Below, in pieces: positions 1-5,364 of a stretch of DNA of 5,364 bases; within the stretch, counting starts at the first letter, position 1, and every line of letters starts with the position of its first letter. Where the stretch lies: positions 1-5,364 of the forward strand of contig JAGWZD010000164.1 of assembly GCA_018968995.1 (NCBI GenBank), read 5' to 3'. This DNA is from Bdellovibrionales bacterium (lineage in GTDB: Bacteria; Bdellovibrionota; UBA1018). The position numbers were made by a program, and so were the translations under genes. Under the pieces are notes generated by a model. It saw only the letters and a program-made list of their open reading frames with translations, was not told the origin of the DNA and ran no database searches.

Positions 1-2
1 CA

Positions 3-164
3 TCATCCGGCCGAGGCATTCCTGCCACGCTCAAGGAAGGTAAACTCAGAGAAACTCCCAGAACCCACAGTAAAACCCAGCGCGCTTTGAAACTTTGCAT
101 GGCCGAGGACGTACTAAGACCGACTGATTTTGTCTACTTTAGTTTCAGGAACCCGCGTGCCTAG
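3..164 (+). CDS. possible 3' end of a plus-strand gene entering from the left
   Basis: This frame is open from the left edge of the window to a TAG at 162-164, about 53 codons. The last residues read AEDVLRPTDFVYFSFRNPRA, which looks protein-like, but no family can be named. The other two plus frames stop earlier, at 41-43 and 88-90. An open stretch of this length at a window edge can occur by chance, so the call is weak. Between 165 and the minus-strand stop at 222-224 I see no gene and no clear terminator. If real, this gene would converge on the cytochrome lipoprotein gene with a gap of about 57 bases. Confidence 0.25.
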   Translation, partial: SSGRGIPATLKEGKLRETPRTHSKTQRALKLCMAEDVLRPTDFVYFSFRNPRA

Positions 165-221
165 CGAATACTAGAACCATTTCAAGATCTTAGGGTTTAG
201 GCCGCCCCTCCTCGGGTCAGC

Positions 222-614
222 CTAGGGAGAGAGCGAAGTGATCCAGGCCCGGACGATGGCGACTTCAGCGTCCGAACTCGGCCCCCCCTGCGTAGGCATA
301 TTTGCTGTGGCAGTACCCTGGTCGGCTGGAGACAGGCCATTATTCTGCATTCGTTTTAAAAAAAGCGAAGCGTTTGGACTGCCTGCAACCACTAACCCCA
401 CACTCACCCATTCCTCCTCAGAATAGCCGGCAAAACGCGCGTGATCGTGACAGTTGGCGCACTTGCTGGCAACGAATGCCTTGAACGCCTGAAACTGGGG
501 AGAGCCCGAGGAGCTCGACCCATCGTTGGACACCGAGTTCATGGTATTGAGCTTTCCACACGAGGCGCCAAAAAGGGCGAGCGCGCTCACGATCAAAATC
601 ATCAGTCGCTTCAT
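222..614 (-). CDS. small single-heme c-type cytochrome lipoprotein (130 aa)
   Basis: Predicted exported monoheme cytochrome c-like protein, likely an electron carrier at the periplasmic face of a membrane. Residues 1-19 form a signal sequence (MKRLMILIVSALALFGASC). Cys19 is a plausible lipidation site, although Gly at -3 makes the lipobox imperfect. A Ser/Gly-rich tether (about 27-39) leads to one heme c module: CANCH at 52-56 gives the covalent attachment cysteines and the proximal His, and Met106 in NMPT is the likely distal ligand. The module ends in an amphipathic stretch (DAEVAIVRAWITSL) typical of the last helix of class I-like cytochromes. The ATG overlaps the TGA of the upstream YceI gene (ATGA), and a G-rich Shine-Dalgarno-like sequence precedes it, so translational coupling is likely. 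The module is clearly similar to residues 47-131 of the 701-residue cytochrome at 2305-4410 (FxxxKxFxxxKCxxCHxH, LVVAG, NAS, RM, DAxVAxVRxWI). Function beyond electron transfer is unknown. Confidence 0.85.
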   Translation of the reverse strand: MKRLMILIVSALALFGASCGKLNTMNSVSNDGSSSSGSPQFQAFKAFVASKCANCHDHARFAGYSEEEWVSVGLVVAGSPNASLFLKRMQNNGLSPADQGTATANMPTQGGPSSDAEVAIVRAWITSLSP

Positions 615-1216
615 GCCCCGCCCTTTTGAATCGGAATCTTCGCAAAGACTTCGATTTCATCTTCTACGCCCACACCCATGTAATTGGCCTCTTCGATTTC
701 AAAAGCACTGAGCGAGGTCTTGAACCGAGCCTCGATGAATCCTCCCCCTGAAGGAGCTTTTTTCACCTCATACGAGCCCTCGATGACTTGAGTCTTTCCA
801 TGCACCTGAAGTTGGGCTTTGAATCGACCATTCTTGGCTACTGCTTGAGTTAAAGTCGCTTTCGGATATTTGTCGGTTTCGAAATACTTTTTGGTCATGT
901 GCCGATCGCGAAGCTCGATTCCAGTTTTCAGGGTTCGAAGATCGAGTTCGACCTTTGAAGCCGAGTACCCCGAATTCGCCGAGCTGGCTGATCCGGTGAC
1001 GGCCGAAGACTTCGCCACAAATGAGCCGGCTGGATTGAGGGTTACTTTGAACCGAATCTCGGAACCCGAATCGGCGCGAACCTTCATCGAAACTAACTGC
1101 ACTAAAAGACATAGAACCACCAACAAACGAAATCGAGTTGTCATCTCTTGATTCTGAATGAAAACCTGAAAAAAGGCCAAGTGTGTCGATTTCAACCCAG
1201 AAACTAGTCTTTTCAC
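611..1216 (-). CDS. YceI-family periplasmic protein
   Basis: YceI-like proteins are secreted lipocalin-like beta-barrels; characterised members bind long isoprenoid or other amphiphilic lipids. Hallmarks seen, numbered from the GTG start: SKVELDLRTLKTGIELRDRH (87-106), matching the family pattern of a strand, the Thr-Gly turn and the RDxH motif; then YFETDKYPKATL (111-122), matching the FFdxxkyP motif; then LQVHGKTQVIEG (136-147), matching the LTLHGxTxxV strand; and a final DEIEVFAKIPI strand. The Sec signal peptide is MTTRFRLLVVLCLLVQLVSMKVRA, residues 25-48, with cleavage after VRA. The start is ambiguous. The GTG at 1216 follows an in-frame TGA (1220-1222) and a strong AGGAGGGG. The ATG at 1142-1144 gives a textbook signal peptide but has no well-spaced ribosome site. 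I list the GTG form; the mature protein is the same. Its TGA overlaps the next gene's ATG, so it is co-translated with the monoheme cytochrome. E. coli yceI likewise neighbours a cytochrome (b561-type) gene. Confidence 0.9.
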   Translation of the reverse strand: MKRLVSGLKSTHLAFFQVFIQNQEMTTRFRLLVVLCLLVQLVSMKVRADSGSEIRFKVTLNPAGSFVAKSSAVTGSASSANSGYSASKVELDLRTLKTGIELRDRHMTKKYFETDKYPKATLTQAVAKNGRFKAQLQVHGKTQVIEGSYEVKKAPSGGGFIEARFKTSLSAFEIEEANYMGVGVEDEIEVFAKIPIQKGGA

Positions 1217-1276
1217 TTTTCAAACGCCCCTCCTGCGATGAGAATTGGGACACGGAATAAAAACAACTGACTCGAC
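1217..1276. promoter_or_regulatory. divergent intergenic gap expected to carry promoters
   Basis: These 60 bases separate the starts of the minus-strand YceI gene and the plus-strand barrel gene, so promoters for both should lie here or just inside the flanking 5' ends. I see no convincing sigma-70 pair. The best minus-strand candidate is TTGTTT, a 17-base spacer and TCTCAT, which matches consensus at only 3/6 and 4/6. The plus-strand gene also lacks a clear Shine-Dalgarno within 15 bases of its ATG. No operator-like palindrome is evident. Confidence 0.3.
1227..1234 (-). promoter_or_regulatory. strong Shine-Dalgarno AGGAGGGG upstream of the YceI gene
   Basis: On the minus strand AGGAGGGG lies 10 bases before the GTG at 1216-1214. 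It is the best ribosome-binding sequence in the window. It supports the GTG start even though that adds 24 residues ahead of a conventional signal peptide. If translation really starts at the ATG at 1144, this site would be about 80 bases too far upstream and would need another explanation. Confidence 0.55.
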
Positions 1277-2308
1277 ATGACAAAAAATCGTCACCTCAGA
1301 AACACACTCTCTTCCTCACTCCGGCCGACACTCGGGCTGACACTGTTGAGCTTGGTGCTTCCTGCAGTTGCTTCGGCGGCGCTTCGAATTCACAAAATTC
1401 AGCCCGAGCAAAAGCGCATTGTGGTTCGCTTCTCGGCAGACGCGCCGCTTTCAAAAGGAGACGCCCTCCAGGTGGAATCTTCTTCAAGCGAGACCGGAGA
1501 GCGAAACTCGTGCACCTTTAAAGTAACGGCCATTTTGGGGCAACTCGCGGCCGCTCGGTCCAGCGACTGTCCCGACGTGTCGGTTGTATCTCCGGATGCC
1601 ACGGTATCAGCAGCGTCTGCGGGGTCTGGAGAAACCGAGGACGCTGCAGAGGCGCCTGCGAAGAAGTCACGCTCTTCCGGTTTTCGAGCAGAACGAAAAC
1701 GACGCCAAAGCGATCGTGAAACCAAAGGATTTTCGAAGAGTAAATCCTCGGTCCGCACTCTTTTGACTCTCGGCTACGGCTTTTCATCGAAAACCGCCGA
1801 TGGCTTTCCCTATAATTCGACTGGCACTGAAGTTTATGGATACTCGGCCTCAAAGCCCCTTCAAATCGGACTAGGATTCTCGCTTCCGTTGGGCTCAGAG
1901 TCGAATCCGTGGGGGCTCGAAATTCTTGGGGTCTACTCCACCCCTCAAAAAGTGACTAACGTGGACACGCAGTTTGTTCCTGTCTCTAGTGGAGGCGAAC
2001 TCAGCTTTTCGAGCATCATTCTTCAAGCCACTCCCTGGCTTCAGGCTGGGCCCTTCCAGGTGGGCATAGGCCTCAACTACTCGCTACCCACCTGGAGCGG
2101 AAGTGCCGCTGAGTTTTTTCCGGTGAAACACTCTGGCGGCCTTGGCTTTCAGATTTCCGGCAATCTGATCCTTTCTAGCTTTCTAGTCGGCGCGGAATAT
2201 CAAGTCCTGGGTAGCAAGATCGCCGACAATCCCAGCGAAGCAGCCACCGTCGGTGACGGTTCGGGCGTCACCAAGTCGGTCCTCCTGAAGGCCGGGCTTC
2301 GGCTCTAA
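1277..2308 (+). CDS. secreted protein, probable outer-membrane beta-barrel (343 aa)
   Basis: I do not recognise a named family. Residues 1-34 are a Sec signal peptide with cleavage after VASA. Residues 35 to about 105 form a small beta-rich domain (RIHKIQPEQKRIVVRF, GDALQV, CTFKV) with two cysteines, Cys79 and Cys98, which could pair in the periplasm. An Ala/Ser/Glu stretch (about 108-128) and then a very basic Ser/Lys/Arg segment (129-158) act as a linker. Residues 159-343 alternate polar and hydrophobic residues with Gly/aromatic girdles (TLLTLGYGFS, PLQIGLGFSLPLG, WGLEILGVYS, FQVGIGLNYSLP, FLVGAEYQVLG, SVLLKAGLRL), consistent with a roughly eight-strand outer-membrane barrel. The chain ends in Leu rather than the usual aromatic residue. 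An in-frame TGA at 1268-1270 makes the ATG at 1277 the first possible start, and it has no obvious ribosome-binding site. The TAA overlaps the stop of the convergent cytochrome gene. Its role is unknown; structural porin-like or adhesin-like roles are both possible. Confidence 0.8.
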   Translation: MTKNRHLRNTLSSSLRPTLGLTLLSLVLPAVASAALRIHKIQPEQKRIVVRFSADAPLSKGDALQVESSSSETGERNSCTFKVTAILGQLAAARSSDCPDVSVVSPDATVSAASAGSGETEDAAEAPAKKSRSSGFRAERKRRQSDRETKGFSKSKSSVRTLLTLGYGFSSKTADGFPYNSTGTEVYGYSASKPLQIGLGFSLPLGSESNPWGLEILGVYSTPQKVTNVDTQFVPVSSGGELSFSSIILQATPWLQAGPFQVGIGLNYSLPTWSGSAAEFFPVKHSGGLGFQISGNLILSSFLVGAEYQVLGSKIADNPSEAATVGDGSGVTKSVLLKAGLRL

Positions 2309-4410
2309 GGTGCAGGAGTCACGATCATATGAATCTTGGCTCCCGAGTTTGCTCCTTGGTTGTGGTCGTAGACCCGATCCATAGTGTTGACGTTATCCAC
2401 GGTATTTAACAACAATCGCTTCTTCGATCCACATTCTACGTTCGTCGCACAACCCGGCATGTCCGTCGGGCTTGTGTTGTCATGAGGAAATGGCTTATTG
2501 TTATCCGCGTGAATTGGACGAGCAACAGTGGTCAAATTTCTCGTAAAGAAGCTTTCACCAACCTTCATCCGAATGGGATTTGTAACTAGATTCCAAGGCC
2601 CAGAAGTGTAATCCTGTGGGAGAGTGAAGGACTTGGTGTTCGGCTCATCCATCAGCAGAATCCAATCGTAGATGGCGAAGGTTTCACTCAACGAAAGCGT
2701 CCCGTTCGTAGGCATATTTCGAGGCAACTGCTGCGTCTGGCCATTGACGGTAACGGGGTTTGGTTGCGGAGTTCCGGTAAGAGCCTTCAGCTTCTGGTAG
2801 AGTGCAGAGTCTTTCGGGTTTCCAGGAATCACCCATCGCCTATTTCCTGTACGCTGTATGCCCGTGGTCGTCATCGTATTGCGCCAAACTGCATCGGTAT
2901 TCAGCGCTATGAAGTTTTGACCGTTGGCCGAGTTCGGCAGGGCTCCATTCAAGCTTCCTGTCGAGTGACAGCTCACGCAGGCATTACTCAACACGGTCAT
3001 GGCAAGCTGACGCCTTTCTTCAGTGTAACTCGCGGGAGCACTGGTTGAGGTGGGAGAAGGAGATGGTGATGGCACCGCGAGATCGACCCAACGTAATTTT
3101 TTGAATTTCAACGAGAGCTCGTCGGCTCGCCCGTCGTCCACCGAAGAACCGTTGGTAGTGACACTTTCAGAGATCGTCGTTAAAGGCATCTCAGATTCTA
3201 CTCCGGCTTGGCCCGTAAACCTCACCGAACGAGGGAGGTCGAAATCCGAGGCCCGAGGATCATGAACACCGTTAATAAATAACTGGATTCCGTCCATCTC
3301 GAGCTTCTTGTTCTGAGCATTGCTGCTGACGATCAACTCACGCAGAGTATAGGCTCCGCCGTCGGTCGTCATTTTCAGCCGAAGACCTAAGGTCTGATTG
3401 ACCCTGGGGTCGTCCTGCTCCAGAAGGGGTCTCAGATTCACATACATTTCTTTCGTAAAGTGCTTTGGCAATAGGTAAGGCCCATTCTTACCCTCTGAAA
3501 ATATGCCCATACGCGCTTGTTGCGTCACCACTGCCACCACGACTGTTGACGGCTTAGCACTGGGTTCTGCCAAAATGGAGTAACGGTGCGCCTGTTTTTC
3601 CCACTCCTTATTTAAAACGGGGCCGTAGGTGAGGGTATTGAAGTTCGGCTTTTCCCCATTCAGGTGAGGATTGCCATGAAATACCTTCGAGTTTTCCCAC
3701 TTAATCAAGTCAAACAGGTTGATCTGCCTGCTCTGATCATAGGCCCAGGATAAAACATCATCGGAATGCGCGATCCCAGCAGCAATACTCGATGAGCCTC
3801 TGTTGTGGCAACTCTTGCAGTTGGCGGTGAGTAAAGGATAGACTGTGCGTCTGAAGGCTTCCATACCGCGCTCGTTCTCGACGGGGTAGGATTTCCGCAG
3901 ATCCTCGGCTTCCTGTCTCCAAATCGCCAATTGGTCCGGCGAGGGACTTGGACTTGGACTTGGACTTGGACTTGGACTTGGACTTGGACTTGGACTTGGT
4001 TTCACCACCACTTGCATGGAATTGATCCAGTCTCGGACCAGCGCCACATCGGCATCTTTGTTCGACGGCGCACCTTGGGGCATGTCCCCATCCGGAACTC
4101 CCTTAATCTTATGGTTGGACATTCTACGCAAAAGTGTTGACGCATTGGCATCACCAGCCACCACTAAGGGGCTGCTTTTCCACTGGACCTCAGAAAACTT
4201 CCCCCACTCGCCGTGATTGTGACAACTATTACACTTCGCTTGGAAAAAAGACTTAACCGACTGAAACTTCTTTTCGCTATCGTCCACTTTAACCGCCACG
4301 ACCCGCTGGCTGGTCTCGATGCTGACGGGCACACAAGCAGAAACCGCCAACGCAACTGTGACGTAAGCACTTAGAGCAAACGAACTACGCAAGCTTTTTG
4401 AACGGCACAT
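2305..4410 (-). CDS. multidomain three-heme c-type cytochrome lipoprotein with a cupredoxin-like C-terminus (701 aa)
   Basis: Predicted membrane-anchored electron-transfer protein of the cell envelope. Residues 1-26 are a lipoprotein signal (LAVSAC, Cys26). Module 1 (about 47-133) has CNSCH at 60-64 and distal Met110, and resembles the 130-aa cytochrome at 222-614. A (Pro-Ser)10 linker occupies 138-157. Module 2 starts near 180 with CKSCH at 198-202 but has no following MP motif; His249 in NPHLNG is a possible alternative ligand. Residues 260-445 are beta-rich and not recognised. A second Pro/Ser/Thr linker covers 447-461. Module 3 has CVSCH at 478-482 and Met566 in NMPT. The last about 90 residues (VGESFFTRN at 617-625, His634, FPHD at 641-644, YDHNQG at 681-686) recall cupredoxin folds. 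An in-frame TGA (4414-4416) just upstream fixes the ATG, which lies 26 bases inside the end of the DUF1501-like gene, so coupled expression is likely. Heme attachment is well supported; partner and substrate are unknown. Confidence 0.85.
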   Translation of the reverse strand: MCRSKSLRSSFALSAYVTVALAVSACVPVSIETSQRVVAVKVDDSEKKFQSVKSFFQAKCNSCHNHGEWGKFSEVQWKSSPLVVAGDANASTLLRRMSNHKIKGVPDGDMPQGAPSNKDADVALVRDWINSMQVVVKPSPSPSPSPSPSPSPSPSPSPDQLAIWRQEAEDLRKSYPVENERGMEAFRRTVYPLLTANCKSCHNRGSSSIAAGIAHSDDVLSWAYDQSRQINLFDLIKWENSKVFHGNPHLNGEKPNFNTLTYGPVLNKEWEKQAHRYSILAEPSAKPSTVVVAVVTQQARMGIFSEGKNGPYLLPKHFTKEMYVNLRPLLEQDDPRVNQTLGLRLKMTTDGGAYTLRELIVSSNAQNKKLEMDGIQLFINGVHDPRASDFDLPRSVRFTGQAGVESEMPLTTISESVTTNGSSVDDGRADELSLKFKKLRWVDLAVPSPSPSPTSTSAPASYTEERRQLAMTVLSNACVSCHSTGSLNGALPNSANGQNFIALNTDAVWRNTMTTTGIQRTGNRRWVIPGNPKDSALYQKLKALTGTPQPNPVTVNGQTQQLPRNMPTNGTLSLSETFAIYDWILLMDEPNTKSFTLPQDYTSGPWNLVTNPIRMKVGESFFTRNLTTVARPIHADNNKPFPHDNTSPTDMPGCATNVECGSKKRLLLNTVDNVNTMDRVYDHNQGANSGAKIHMIVTPAP
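3946..3999 (-). repeat. nine perfect hexanucleotide copies encoding a Pro-Ser linker
   Basis: The plus strand carries nine uninterrupted copies of ACTTGG (minus-strand CCAAGT, Pro-Ser). A tenth Pro-Ser unit uses different codons (CCCTCG, at 3940-3945). The unit is six bases, so gain or loss by slippage keeps the frame and changes linker length by two residues per step. The tract separates heme module 1 from heme module 2. The second Pro-Ser linker of the same gene (3028-3072) uses mixed codons and shows no such array. Confidence 0.97.
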
Positions 4411-5364
4411 ATTTCAAGAACTCCGAGTTTGGAATAGGATTCGAACCACTGATTTCCTGAACCTTTTTCATGATTTCGGACTGGTTGTCGTATTGCAAAG
4501 CCAAATAGTTCGCGAGCACCACCTGCGCTTGCACTGTGGACTGTCGAATGGATGTGATCGCGGTGTCCTCTGCACCGACTCGACCGAGTGCCAGTTCATA
4601 GCCCCCGATCTGGCGCGGATTCACCTGGGACAGGACATTTTCCCGGAACAGCGAACCACCGGCATTCGCTCGACTTCGCTTGGGGTCATAAACGAATAAC
4701 ACCGAGCCACTCTTCTCTCCTGAATCTCCTCGCCAGTCGGGCGTGGCGTCTGCGTTGGCCTCGAGGCTACTCACGACCCCTCCGTCAGTGTAGACAAAGA
4801 TCATCACGGGCTTTCCTTTGGCCGCAAAGGCGCTCAACATCGAGCCGATCAAGCGACCGAGACCCACATCTCTCCCCTTCGGCACGGCTATGTTCGGGTC
4901 GCCATGATAATCGAAACCCTCAAGAGTCATCGTCGCGGCACCGGCATAACCATCAACCAAGAGTTTGGCCATGGCCAGTGCGCTGTTGCCCAAGTTGGTG
5001 GTAATCGAATTTAATTGGGTAATTCGATTCGCGCTAAAAATCGCTGTCAACTCCGGGTCTTGATTTCCATCCAACATATTCGGATTGAGAACTTCTCGCT
5101 TACTCAGCTGTTCATAGCGATCACCTAGAACCGAAGACATCTGCTGGGAAGCCGACATCCCAGAAAAGCGGCTTAAGGCAGCCTGTGACAGCCGGTTAAT
5201 GAAGGAATACAAATCTTTTTGCCCCTTAATCGAGCCGTTGGCGTCACTAAAATTAATGAAACCCGCAAGCTCCCGAATCTGAGCCAGTCCTCTGGCATCG
5301 TTCGCACTTCGAATCACTGTAGGCGTGTACATCGCATCTTCAGAATTCGTCGCGTTGGGTGCAG
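4385..5364 (-). CDS. DUF1501-like exported protein, 5' end outside the window
   Basis: About 325 C-terminal residues are visible. The frame stays open to the right edge, so the ATG at 5332-5330 is probably internal. The layout matches DUF1501 proteins, exported members or relatives of the alkaline phosphatase/sulfatase superfamily that are often Tat-dependent. A conserved helix (SALAMAKLLVDGYAGAAT) precedes a strand ending in GFDYHGDP, equivalent to the family's GWDTH motif. Then come a long helix (LGRLIGSMLSAFAA) and a strand FVYTDGGVVSS, where most members have a SEFGR-type motif, followed by WRGDSGEKSG near the place of the usual GTDHG motif. The key residues are therefore altered, and catalytic activity is doubtful. 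DUF1501 genes are often paired with cytochrome or DUF1800 genes, as here: the TAG lies within the start of the three-heme cytochrome gene. The signal region cannot be seen. The family call is from motif pattern only; a more distant relative is possible. Confidence 0.6.
   Translation of the reverse strand, partial: APNATNSEDAMYTPTVIRSANDARGLAQIRELAGFINFSDANGSIKGQKDLYSFINRLSQAALSRFSGMSASQQMSSVLGDRYEQLSKREVLNPNMLDGNQDPELTAIFSANRITQLNSITTNLGNSALAMAKLLVDGYAGAATMTLEGFDYHGDPNIAVPKGRDVGLGRLIGSMLSAFAAKGKPVMIFVYTDGGVVSSLEANADATPDWRGDSGEKSGSVLFVYDPKRSRANAGGSLFRENVLSQVNPRQIGGYELALGRVGAEDTAITSIRQSTVQAQVVLANYLALQYDNQSEIMKKVQEISGSNPIPNSEFLKYVPFKKLA
4421..4424 (-). promoter_or_regulatory. ribosome-binding site of the 701-aa cytochrome gene
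   Basis: Minus-strand GGAG lies ten bases before the ATG at 4410-4408 and inside the coding region of the upstream DUF1501-like gene. With the 26-base gene overlap it supports reinitiation or coupled translation of the two proteins from one mRNA. Confidence 0.5.

Noticed and set aside
9..108. Two copies of GGCCGAGG at 9-16 and 101-108
   Set aside because: Eight bases in a direct repeat 92 bases apart are easily expected by chance, and nothing else around them is shared.
198..224. TAGGC/GCCTA inverted repeat as terminator of the 130-aa cytochrome gene
   Set aside because: Only five pairs with a 17-base loop, partly inside the stop codon, and no T-tract follows on the minus strand.
768..1283. 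Long minus-strand open frame across the YceI gene
   Set aside because: It is the shifted frame of the YceI gene. Its Ser/Arg/Phe-rich product shows no domain logic, whereas the YceI frame carries the full set of family motifs.
1399..1853. Minus-strand open frames inside the barrel gene
   Set aside because: They are antisense shadows of the 343-aa gene, which has a signal peptide and a coherent barrel pattern; the shadows have neither.
2282..2318. Inverted repeat over the two stop codons as a bidirectional terminator
   Set aside because: The stems are short (6 and 4 pairs) and interrupted, with no T-run on either side, so intrinsic termination is not supported.
3931..4140. Plus-strand open frame with a Trp-Thr repeat
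   Set aside because: The repeat is the antisense reading of the Pro-Ser hexanucleotide array. The minus-strand frame has flanking heme modules and is the real one.
1..5364. CRISPR array, tRNA or rRNA gene, insertion sequence or phage element
   Set aside because: No spaced direct repeats, cloverleaf sequence, transposase-like frame or terminal inverted repeats were seen.

Overview
The window looks like chromosomal DNA from a Gram-negative bacterium with a rich periplasmic and surface redox inventory. Every confident gene encodes an exported protein: Sec signal peptides, lipoprotein-type N-termini, CxxCH heme c motifs, a YceI fold and a probable outer-membrane barrel. The style (Ser/Pro-rich lipoproteins, cytochrome-like modules of the planctomycete/Bdellovibrio kind, a DUF1501-like exported protein) suggests a Bdellovibrionota/Oligoflexia-type or related delta-like lineage. 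That taxonomic guess is inference and no marker gene is present.

Layout, left to right. Positions 1-221 hold at most the 3' tail of a plus-strand gene entering from the left. Positions 222-1216 form a two-gene minus-strand unit: a YceI-family periplasmic protein, then a small single-heme c-type cytochrome lipoprotein, joined by an ATGA start/stop overlap. A 60-bp divergent gap (1217-1276) separates this from a plus-strand gene (1277-2308) for a secreted, probably outer-membrane beta-barrel protein. That gene meets the next minus-strand unit tail to tail, and their stop codons overlap by four bases. The second unit (2305-5364) consists of a DUF1501-like protein cut by the right edge, then a 701-residue lipoprotein with three CxxCH motifs whose ATG lies inside the end of the upstream gene (26-bp overlap).

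The 701-residue protein is the most interesting object. It has a lipoprotein signal, a monoheme module, a (Pro-Ser)10 linker encoded largely by nine perfect hexanucleotide copies, a second heme c module without an obvious Met ligand, a central beta-rich region of unknown type, a second Pro-Ser linker, a third heme c module, and a C-terminal domain that resembles a cupredoxin with non-standard ligands. Its first module is clearly homologous to the stand-alone 130-residue cytochrome of the left unit, so the two minus-strand units are linked by paralogy.

A plausible joint picture is an envelope electron-transfer or metal-redox system: a membrane-anchored multi-heme protein made with a DUF1501-like partner, plus a small shuttle-like cytochrome made with YceI. 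No substrate, partner or electron acceptor can be read from the sequence, so this remains inference.
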